A stretch of DNA of 30,201 nucleotides from an uncultured Amaricoccus sp. (GTDB taxonomy: Bacteria > Pseudomonadota > Alphaproteobacteria > Rhodobacterales > Rhodobacteraceae). This document shows, piece by piece, positions 25,086 through 30,201 of the stretch. The DNA lies in contig NZ_CALLYO010000030.1 in NCBI RefSeq assembly GCF_937858865.1, forward strand, positions 1-30,201, in the 5' to 3' direction. Made by a program: the position numbers and the translations under genes. Numbering within the stretch: position 1 is the first letter of the stretch; the number at the start of each line of letters is the position of its first letter. Below the pieces are notes generated by a model, which did not search any database, was not told where the DNA came from, and was given only the letters and a program-made list of their open reading frames with translations.

Positions 25086-25915
25086 GTTCCTTCGCCGCGC
25101 GCCTCCTGCCGGCGCGACCGGACCTCGCGGCGGAGGCGCTGCGCGGGAAGGTCGAGGCCGCGCGCTTCGCCGCCGGGCAGCCGATGCGGGTGACGGCATC
25201 GCTCCTCGATCTGCGGCTGACGGCCGACCCGGATGCGGAGCGGGCGACGCAGCTGCTCCACGGCGAGCGGTTCACCGTCTACGAGGCGCGGCCGGACGGG
25301 CTCGCCTGGGGGCAGGCGGCGCTCGACGGCTATGTCGGCTACGTGGCGGCGGGCGGGCTCGGCGCGCCGCAGGGCAGGGGGGTGCGGGTCTCCGCGATCT
25401 GGTCGCATGTCTACGCCGCGCCCTCGGTGCGGGCGCGGGTGGAGACGGAGCTCCCCTTCCTCGCCGAGGTGCCGGTCGCCGGCACCAGCGGCGGCTACGC
25501 GCGGCTGCGCGGCGGCGGGCACGTGCCGCGGCCGCATCTCGAGCCGGTCGCGGGCGACTGGGTGGCGCAGGCGGAGCGGTTCGTCGGCGTGCCCTATCTC
25601 TGGGGCGGGCGGAGCGCGCGCGGGCTCGACTGTTCGGCGCTGGTGCAGCTCGGGCTCCTCGCCGGCGGGCGGGAGGCGCCGCGCGATTCGGACATGCAGG
25701 AGGCGCTCCTCGGCCACGAGCTGGCGGCCGACGTGCCGCCGCGCCGCGGGGACCTGGTGTTCTGGAAGGGGCACGTCGGGATCATGCGCGACGCCGAAAC
25801 GCTGCTGCATGCCAACGGCTTCCACATGGCGGTGGTCAGCGAGCCCTTCGCCGAGGCGACGGCGCGGATCGAGCGCATCGGGGGCGGCAGGGTGACGCGG
25901 CGGCGGCGGCCCTGA
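25082..25915 (+). CDS. NlpC/P60 family endopeptidase with SH3-like domain
   Basis: A 277-residue cysteine peptidase of the type that cleaves peptidoglycan stem peptides. The N-terminal half (about 40-125) is a bacterial SH3-like module (LLHGERFTVYEARPDGLAWGQAALDGYVGYV). The catalytic domain (about 155-270) has the nucleophile in GRSARGLDCSALVQLGL, the histidine in WKGHVGIM and the third polar residue near HANGFHMAVV. There is no signal peptide, so either the substrate is cytosolic recycled peptides or export is unusual. The start is TTG at 25082, overlapping the aminopeptidase stop, with GGAGG seven bases upstream; no ATG fits the domain. Confidence 0.87.
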   Translation: MSSFAARLLPARPDLAAEALRGKVEAARFAAGQPMRVTASLLDLRLTADPDAERATQLLHGERFTVYEARPDGLAWGQAALDGYVGYVAAGGLGAPQGRGVRVSAIWSHVYAAPSVRARVETELPFLAEVPVAGTSGGYARLRGGGHVPRPHLEPVAGDWVAQAERFVGVPYLWGGRSARGLDCSALVQLGLLAGGREAPRDSDMQEALLGHELAADVPPRRGDLVFWKGHVGIMRDAETLLHANGFHMAVVSEPFAEATARIERIGGGRVTRRRRP

Positions 25916-25944
25916 TCGGCTCGCCTTGCGGGCGCCGGGACCGG

Positions 25945-26385
25945 CTACTGCACGATGCGCGGCGTGCGTCCGCGCATCAGCCGCAGGCCGATCGTCTCGG
26001 CCCGGTTGGCGAGGCAGAGGGCGAGGTCGGCGCGCACCATGAGCGCGGCCATCAGCACCGCGTCCTCGCGCGCGCCCTCGGCGGCGAGCGCCACGAAGCG
26101 GGCGAAGACGCATTCGTCGGCGCCGGCGCAGGGGCAGCCGGGGGCATGGCCGACCAGCGGCCGGCGGGAGTGGCCGGCCAGGGTGCCGACGAGCTCGTCG
26201 AAGTCCGCCGCGAGGTCGCGCCCCGCCTCGCCGTGGCGGGCGACGAGTTCGCGCGAGACCGTGCGCGGGCCGTCGGGGCCCGCGCACCAGAGGCGCAGCC
26301 AGTGGATCACCTCGCGCTCGAGCGGCGGCAGTTCGGCGAGGCGGCCGACCGGCGTGGCGCCGGGATGCCGCGGCTCGGCGCTCAT
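25945..26385 (-). CDS. Hypothetical Cys-containing protein coupled to hemP
   Basis: A 146-residue cytosolic protein that I cannot assign. Helical sequence (LPPLEREVIHWLRLWCAGPDG, VARHGEAGRDLAADFDELVGTL) surrounds a central Cys/His cluster, HAPGCPCAGADEC (about 80-92), and is followed by a long helix (VLMAALMVRADLALCLANRAETIGLRLM) with a further Cys. The cluster could bind a metal or an Fe-S centre. The ATG (26383-26385) overlaps the TGA of hemP by four bases, so it should share hemP's iron regulation. There is no signal peptide or membrane segment. Confidence 0.75.
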   Translation of the reverse strand: MSAEPRHPGATPVGRLAELPPLEREVIHWLRLWCAGPDGPRTVSRELVARHGEAGRDLAADFDELVGTLAGHSRRPLVGHAPGCPCAGADECVFARFVALAAEGAREDAVLMAALMVRADLALCLANRAETIGLRLMRGRTPRIVQ

Positions 26386-26600
26386 TTGGTCAGGATGAGC
26401 TTGCCCTGCCGCGTGATGCGCAGGACGTAGCGCACGCCGTCGAGGCGGATCTCCGCCTCGCGGCCGCCTTCCGTCAGCGCCCGGGCGTCGTGGACGGGAC
26501 GGTCGTCCGGCGCCGGGAAGGAGGCGGCGTGGACGATGGTGGGGCGGACGAGCGGCTCGCGGCGGATCGCGAACCTGTCGGTGTGACGTTCGGGCTGCAT
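26382..26600 (-). CDS. hemP: Hemin uptake protein HemP
   Basis: A 72-residue protein of the HemP family, small proteins found with haem-uptake loci. The diagnostic C-terminus is present: RALTEGGREAEIRLDGVRYVLRITRQGKLILTK, matching the family pattern (L..GGRE..I.H.G..Y.LR.T..GKLILTK). The N-terminal half is a variable extension. The ATG at 26598-26600 is preceded by a weak ribosome site. The promoter region carries a TGA-N9-TCA iron-operator candidate, and a hypothetical gene is coupled downstream. In some bacteria HemP activates haem receptor genes when iron is scarce; no receptor is in this window. Confidence 0.85.
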   Translation of the reverse strand: MQPERHTDRFAIRREPLVRPTIVHAASFPAPDDRPVHDARALTEGGREAEIRLDGVRYVLRITRQGKLILTK

Positions 26601-26673
26601 GCCATCGGCTCCGATTCTGGCTTGGGGGTTCGGATGGCTGATCCCGTTGCAGGAACCTGGCTGAGCTAATGGA

Positions 26674-26688
26674 TGACCAATTTAGTCA
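26674..26688 (-). promoter_or_regulatory. Iron-responsive operator (RirA/IRO-type) upstream of hemP
   Basis: TGACCAATTTAGTCA fits the TGA-N9-TCA iron-responsive operator of alphaproteobacterial RirA-type regulation. On the minus strand it fills the spacer between a TTGACG -35 candidate (26693-26698) and the -10 zone, the usual place for a repressor. The gene downstream is hemP, a typical iron-regulated target. Confidence 0.6.
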
Positions 26689-26704
26689 GGATCGTCAATC
26701 CTGA
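26686..26704. repeat. Perfect 7-bp inverted repeat overlapping the iron box
   Basis: TCAGGAT-CGTCA-ATCCTGA is a perfect 19-base inverted repeat sharing TCA with the iron operator and covering the candidate -35. It may be a second operator for another regulator or an extended site for the same one. Confidence 0.45.
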
Positions 26705-26758
26705 TTCATTCCCTCGGAAATGATTTTGCGGAAGCGGGTGGAGGCGCGCCGGGAAGCG

Positions 26759-26784
26759 GGGCCGGGCCGATGCCTGCCCGGCCC
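26759..26784 (-). terminator. Terminator-like hairpin after trcR
   Basis: GGGCCGGGC and GCCCGGCCC form a perfect nine-pair GC stem with an eight-base loop beginning nine bases after the trcR stop. There is no T-run downstream on the minus strand, so termination may be factor-assisted. Confidence 0.45.
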
Positions 26785-26792
26785 GGCGGACA

Positions 26793-27542
26793 TCACTCCT
26801 CCTCGTCGTCCCGGTCGGCGGGCGCGAGGTTGAAGAGGCTCTCGGCGTCGGCCTTGGCCGCCTGCGGCGAGACGCGCTCCTCCTTGCGGCCGCCGAGGGT
26901 GAAGTTCTCCAGGCCGGAGATCGCCGAGGGGAGGCGTGGCTCGACCTCCATGCTGAGCGACTGTTCGGTCGAGACGAGCTTCATCCGCTCGGCGTCGCTC
27001 ATCACCCCGCCCTGGGCGGCGGAGCGCCGCTCGGCCTTGGCGACGGCGGCGTCGAGCTCGACCTGCTTGCAGAGGCCGAGCGCCACCGGGTCGACCGGCG
27101 TGATGTTGGCGATGTTCCAGTGGCTGCGGTCGCGAATCGACTGGATGGTCGGCTTGGTGGTGCCGACGAGCTTGGCGATCTGGCCGTCGGAGAGCTCGGG
27201 ATGGAACTTCACCAGCCAGGCGATGGCCGAGGGGCGGTCCTGGCGCTTGGAGAGCGGCGTGTAGCGCGGGCCCTTGCGCTTGGTCTCGCCCTCGGCGGCC
27301 GGGTTGTGGAACAGCTTCAGCCGGTAGTGCGGGTCGCGCTCGCCCTTCCTGATCTCCTCGGCGGTCAGCTGGCGGTTGGCGATCGGGTCGAAGCCCTTGA
27401 TGCCCTGCGCCACCTCGCCGTCGGCGATGCCGTTCACCTCGAGCTCGTGCAGGCCGCAGAACTCGGCGATCTGCTGGAAGGTCAGCGTGGTGTTCTCGAC
27501 CAGCCAGACCGCGGTCGCCTTCTGCATCAATGGATAGGCCAT
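26793..27542 (-). CDS. trcR: DUF1013 family cell-cycle transcriptional regulator (TrcR-type)
   Basis: A 249-residue protein of the alphaproteobacterial DUF1013 family, annotated in databases as the cell-cycle regulator TrcR; I recall the name, and the family itself is clear. It begins with MAYPLMQKATAVWLVENTTLTFQQIAEFCGLHELEVNGIADGE, an N-terminal helix-turn-helix-like unit. A second such unit follows near 100-135 (AIAWLVKFHPELSDGQIAKLVGTTKPTIQSIRDRSHWN). The C-terminus is acidic and probably flexible (PADRDDEEE). I start at 27542 because the family begins MAYPLM; an open extension of 55 residues upstream is not conserved. It is divergent from the RNase T2 gene. Confidence 0.85.
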   Translation of the reverse strand: MAYPLMQKATAVWLVENTTLTFQQIAEFCGLHELEVNGIADGEVAQGIKGFDPIANRQLTAEEIRKGERDPHYRLKLFHNPAAEGETKRKGPRYTPLSKRQDRPSAIAWLVKFHPELSDGQIAKLVGTTKPTIQSIRDRSHWNIANITPVDPVALGLCKQVELDAAVAKAERRSAAQGGVMSDAERMKLVSTEQSLSMEVEPRLPSAISGLENFTLGGRKEERVSPQAAKADAESLFNLAPADRDDEEE

Positions 27543-27622
27543 GGCGGATCCCTTTCGAACAAGCCTCTCCCGCTGCCGAAAACTCGGGTGCGCCGCGGGT
27601 TTCCGGGGGGCGCGAAGGTCGG

Positions 27623-27651
27623 TTTTCGCGGGGGAATTGCCCGGGTATATA
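27623..27651 (+). promoter_or_regulatory. Divergent promoter zone between trcR and RNase T2
   Basis: On the plus strand TTTTCG, a 17-bp spacer and TATATA (27646-27651) would start transcription at about 27658, the first in-frame ATG. Because TATATA is self-complementary, the same bases can serve as a -10 on the minus strand for trcR. The flanking 115-bp gap is otherwise GC-rich. Confidence 0.4.
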
Positions 27652-27657
27652 GTGCGG

Positions 27658-28281
27658 ATGGACGCGATGATAAAGTGGTTTTCGCTCGGCCTCGGCCTCG
27701 TCGCCATGTCCGCGTCGGCTGCCGAACGGCCCTTCGACTACTATCTGCTCGCGCTCACCTGGACGCCGAGCTGGTGCGCGGCGGAGGGAAACCCGGGCGA
27801 GGGCCAGTGCGATCCCCGCCGCGATCTCGGCTTCACCGTGCACGGCCTCTGGCCGCAGTACGAGGCGGGCTGGCCCGAGGACTGCGCGAGCGCGGAGGCC
27901 GATCCCTCGCGGCGCGAGACGGCGGCGATGGCCGACGTCATGGGTTCTGGCAGCCTCGCCTGGTACCAGTGGAAGAAGCACGGCCGCTGCGCCGGCCTGC
28001 CGGCGCGCGACTACTTCGGGTTGATCCGGCGGCTGCACGACGCGCTCGACCTGCCGCGGCCCGGAGAGGGGCGCGCCACCGCCGCCGGGCTGGAGGCGGC
28101 GATCCTGGCGGCGAACCCGGCGCTCTCGTCCGACGGCGTCATCGTCACCTGCCGCGGCGGCCGGATCGCCGAGGTGCGCATCTGCCTCACCCCCGAGCTC
28201 GCCCCGCGCGCCTGCGGGGCGGACGTGCTGGCCGACGCCTGCCGCAGCCGCGGGCCGCAAGAGATGCCGCCCGTCCCGTGA
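27658..28281 (+). CDS. Periplasmic ribonuclease T2
   Basis: A 207-residue secreted RNase. The signal peptide is MDAMIKWFSLGLGLVAMSASAA. Catalytic segment CAS I is FTVHGLWPQY (H62) and CAS II is WKKHGRC (H108). DYYLLALTWTPSWC and several Cys residues indicate the disulfide-bonded T2 fold. This enzyme family cleaves single-stranded RNA without base preference through 2',3'-cyclic phosphates. Starts at 27658 or 27667 are possible; neither has a good ribosome site, and the first may be leaderless. The TGA overlaps the GTG of a NUDIX gene. Confidence 0.9.
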   Translation: MDAMIKWFSLGLGLVAMSASAAERPFDYYLLALTWTPSWCAAEGNPGEGQCDPRRDLGFTVHGLWPQYEAGWPEDCASAEADPSRRETAAMADVMGSGSLAWYQWKKHGRCAGLPARDYFGLIRRLHDALDLPRPGEGRATAAGLEAAILAANPALSSDGVIVTCRGGRIAEVRICLTPELAPRACGADVLADACRSRGPQEMPPVP

Positions 28282-28748
28282 TCCGCACACTGCACCAATG
28301 GGCGGGGCAGCTCGCGATCCGGCTGGCCGACGCCCGCCGGCCGCGGCTGAGCCTCGGGGTGCGCCTCCTCGCCCTCGACGAGGCCGGCGGGGTCTTTCTC
28401 GTGCGCCACTCCTATCTCCCCGGCCTGCACCTGCCCGGCGGCGCGGTCGACGCGGGCGAGAGCTGCCGCGAAGCGGCAGTGCGCGAGGCGGCCGAGGAGG
28501 GCGGCCTCCTGCTCGCCGCGCCGCCCGGGCTCTTCCAGGTCTACCGCAGCACCGCGGGCGGCCGGCGCGACCACGTGCTGCTCTACGTCGCCCGCGGCGC
28601 GCGGCAGCTGCGCCCGGCCCGGCCGGGCCTCGAGATCCTGAGCGCGGGCTTCCACCCGCTCGCCCGCCTGCCGGCCGACCTGACCGCCCCGACGCGCCGC
28701 CGGATCGCCGAGGTGCTGGAGGGGGAGCCGCCGAGCGAGGTCTGGTGA
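28278..28748 (+). CDS. NUDIX domain hydrolase
   Basis: A 156-residue hydrolase of nucleoside diphosphate-linked compounds. The NUDIX box GX5EX7REUXEEXGU is complete at residues 55-77 (G55, E61, R69-E70, E73-E74, L77). It follows RLLALDEAGGVFLVRHSYLPGLHLPG and is followed by LFQVYRSTAGGRRDHVLLYVARG. The substrate is not predictable. Translation starts at GTG 28278, overlapping the RNase T2 stop (GTGA), so the two are coupled although one product is exported and the other is cytosolic. Confidence 0.87.
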   Translation: MIRTLHQWAGQLAIRLADARRPRLSLGVRLLALDEAGGVFLVRHSYLPGLHLPGGAVDAGESCREAAVREAAEEGGLLLAAPPGLFQVYRSTAGGRRDHVLLYVARGARQLRPARPGLEILSAGFHPLARLPADLTAPTRRRIAEVLEGEPPSEVW

Positions 28749-28755
28749 GGGGCGG

Positions 28756-29106
28756 CTATGCCGCGTCGAGGGTGAAGTCGACGCGGACGGCGTCGTAGCC
28801 GAAGCGGACCCCGGACGGGGTTTCCTCGACGATGCCGGCGTCGATCAGGCGGCGCACGTCGCCGTGGACGGCCTTCACGTCCCGGTGCAGGCGGCGCGCC
28901 ACCTCGCGGATGGAGAGGGGCCCCGCGCCGGCGAGCACGCGCAGGATGTCGAGACGCTTGGGGGTGACGACCTTCCAGAGGAGCTCGACGCTGGCGAAGC
29001 TGATGAAGGCGCCCTGGGGCTCGCCGGCGAGCGCGCGGCGCATCCGGGCCGAGACATCGCCCCGCGTGGCCACCGAGAGGGTCACGATCTGTTTGCCGCC
29101 ATCCAT
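28756..29106 (-). CDS. Winged-helix antitoxin, TumA/HVO_A0114-like
   Basis: A 116-residue DNA-binding protein. A winged helix-turn-helix near 55-105 is evident: LWKVVTPKRLDILRVLAGAGPLSIREVARRLHRDVKAVHGDVRRLIDAGIVEETPSG, resembling the HVO_A0114 group. Such proteins are encoded right after TumE toxins. Its ATG (29104-29106) lies within the toxin gene, with an overlap of 25 bp, the order toxin then antitoxin. It should neutralise TumE and repress the shared promoter at 29388-29416. Confidence 0.8.
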   Translation of the reverse strand: MDGGKQIVTLSVATRGDVSARMRRALAGEPQGAFISFASVELLWKVVTPKRLDILRVLAGAGPLSIREVARRLHRDVKAVHGDVRRLIDAGIVEETPSGVRFGYDAVRVDFTLDAA

Positions 29107-29381
29107 TCGTCCACCTCCCGCCAGAAATCCGCGATCAGCGTCTCCGCGTCGTCGAAGGGATAGGGGAACTCCGCCCCGTCCTGCGAATGACGGTGGTCGC
29201 CCTTGCCGGCCTCGTTGTCGTATCGCAGCACGCATCGCCGGGCCGCGACCAGCGCCAGCGAGTCCTTCAGGTCGTGCGCGCTTCCCGGCACCGGCCGCGG
29301 CACGCGCCAGACCCGAATCTCCACGAACACGTCCTCGGCGAGCACGACGCGCTCGTGCAGCAGAAGCGACGCCCTGACCAC
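29082..29381 (-). CDS. TumE-family toxin (DUF6516)
   Basis: A 99-residue small toxin. The diagnostic block is RYDNEAGKGDHRH (about 53-65), followed by EFPYPFDDAETLIADFWREVDEW, matching the DUF6516/TumE pattern (YDN..GKGDH.H...E..Y.F....L..DF). The N-terminal part (ERVVLAEDVFVEIRVWRVPRPV) also fits. Translation begins at GTG 29379-29381; the -10 of the only visible promoter ends six bases upstream, so the mRNA is probably leaderless. Toxic activity is inferred from the family. Confidence 0.8.
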   Translation of the reverse strand: MVRASLLLHERVVLAEDVFVEIRVWRVPRPVPGSAHDLKDSLALVAARRCVLRYDNEAGKGDHRHSQDGAEFPYPFDDAETLIADFWREVDEWMAANRS

Positions 29382-29387
29382 TGTTGG

Positions 29388-29416
29388 ACCTTACGACAAC
29401 GGCCGGGCAGCGTCAA
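29388..29416 (-). promoter_or_regulatory. Toxin-antitoxin promoter, likely leaderless
   Basis: On the minus strand TTGACG (29411-29416), a 17-bp spacer and TAAGGT (29388-29393) precede the toxin GTG by six bases. GTTG...CAAC arms span the -10 and are a possible antitoxin operator. Confidence 0.45.
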
Positions 29417-29426
29417 GTCGGGGCCG

Positions 29427-30201
29427 TCAGCCCACCTCGAGGACGATCTTGCCGATGTGGGCGGAGCTCTCCATGCGGGCGTGCGCCTCGGCGGCGGCGG
29501 CGAGCGGGAAGCTGCGGTCGATGACCGGGGCGATGCGGCCGGCCTCGAGGAGCGGCCAGACCTCGCGGCGGAGGTCCTCGGCGATGCGCGCCTTGGCCTC
29601 GACCGACTGCGGGCGCAGCGTCGCGCCGGTGATGGTGAGGCGCTTCACCATCACGGCAGCGAAGTTGAGCTCGACCCTGGCGCCCTCGAGGTGGGCGATC
29701 ATCACCAGGCGGCCCTCGAGGGCGAGGGCGCGGACGTCGCGCGGCAGGTAGTCGCCGCCCACCATGTCGAGGATCAGGTCGACGCCGCGGCCTTCGGTCG
29801 CTTCACGGACCGCTTCGACGAAGTCGGTCTCGCGGTAGTTGATGGCGAGCTCGGCGCCGAGCGCGCGGCAGGCCTCGGCCTTGGCCGCGGAGCCGGCGGT
29901 GGTGAAGACGCGGGCGCCGCGGGCGTGGGCGAGCTGGATGGCGGTGGTGCCGATGCCGGAGCTGCCGCCGTGGACGAGGAAGCTCTCGCCGGCGCGGAGG
30001 CCGCCGCGGCGGAAGACGTTCGACCAGACGGTGAAGAAGGTCTCGGGGAGCGCCGCCGCCTCGGTCATGCCGAGGCCCTTCGGGATCGGCAGCGCGTGGT
30101 CCTGGGGCGCGAGGGCGTATTCGGCATAGCCGCCGCCGGGCAGGAGGGCGCAGACCGGCTCGCCGACCCGCCAGCGCGAGCCGCCGGGGCCGACGGCGGC
30201 G
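29427..30201 (-). CDS. NAD(P)H quinone oxidoreductase, PIG3-like (5' end outside window)
   Basis: The window holds the C-terminal 257 residues of a medium-chain dehydrogenase/reductase without zinc ligands in the visible part. The frame is open to the window edge; the first residues seen are AAVGPGGSRWRVGEPVCALLPGGGYAEYALAP. The motif GMTEAAALPETFFTVWSNVFRRGGLRAGE and the NAD(P)H-binding VHGGSSGIGTTAIQLAHARGA are typical of the TP53I3/PIG3-like quinone oxidoreductases, as is the end SFPLAAAAEAHARMESSAHIGKIVLEV. An internal ATG at 30068 is not the start. It ends 45 bp upstream of the toxin GTG. Confidence 0.88.
   Translation of the reverse strand, partial: AAVGPGGSRWRVGEPVCALLPGGGYAEYALAPQDHALPIPKGLGMTEAAALPETFFTVWSNVFRRGGLRAGESFLVHGGSSGIGTTAIQLAHARGARVFTTAGSAAKAEACRALGAELAINYRETDFVEAVREATEGRGVDLILDMVGGDYLPRDVRALALEGRLVMIAHLEGARVELNFAAVMVKRLTITGATLRPQSVEAKARIAEDLRREVWPLLEAGRIAPVIDRSFPLAAAAEAHARMESSAHIGKIVLEVG

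Overview
The window is GC-rich DNA from an alphaproteobacterium, most likely of the order Rhodobacterales. The evidence is the gene order nrnC-kpsF-lptC-lptA-lptB-rpoN-hpf-ptsN, an NrnC-type nano-RNase in place of Orn, a DUF1013/TrcR-type regulator, a HemP-type protein behind a TGA-N9-TCA iron-operator candidate, and CtrA-like TTAA-N7-TCAA boxes. Genes are closely packed with many 4-bp ATGA/GTGA/TTGA overlaps. I see no tRNA, rRNA, insertion sequence, phage or CRISPR, so this is ordinary chromosomal core with a few accessory pieces.

Region by region. Positions 1-3479 (minus strand) hold an ABC importer of the nitrate/sulfonate/taurine type (Tat-exported binding protein, permease, ATPase) whose last gene overlaps an NnrS-family membrane protein. 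An FNR/NnrR-type box (TTGA-N6-TCAA) lies upstream of the operon. Positions 3699-9709 (plus strand) form the envelope/regulatory cluster: nano-RNase, arabinose-5-phosphate isomerase, LPS transport LptC/LptA/LptB, sigma-54, long ribosome-hibernation factor and PTS-Ntr EIIA. Positions 9804-12460 (minus strand) hold cysQ, kdsB and galU, giving CMP-Kdo and UDP-glucose precursors that complement kpsF. Then come an APC permease, an AlkB-type dioxygenase, dnaK-dnaJ with a heat-shock-like promoter, msrB, a secreted hypothetical, mutS, a beta-carbonic anhydrase, a degenerate Hpt-like protein, an M17 aminopeptidase coupled to an NlpC/P60 hydrolase, hemP coupled to an unknown Cys-containing protein, trcR divergent from an RNase T2-NUDIX pair, a TumE/TumA-like toxin-antitoxin module, and the 3' part of a quinone oxidoreductase gene.

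The most interesting items are these. (1) The conserved C-terminus of MutS is out of frame. Collapsing 59 bp between two 12-bp direct repeats restores a normal-length 880-residue MutS exactly. (2) A 31-bp element with 27/31 identity occurs twice, 15.7 kb apart, each 55-60 nt upstream of a start codon and in the same orientation; its core resembles a CtrA box. (3) An FNR-like box sits upstream of an ABC importer/NnrS operon of unknown substrate. (4) An Hpt-fold protein lacks the phospho-accepting His. (5) hemP has an iron-operator candidate overlapping a second perfect inverted repeat and a Cys-containing translationally coupled partner. (6) The toxin-antitoxin module appears to be transcribed leaderless from a GTG start.
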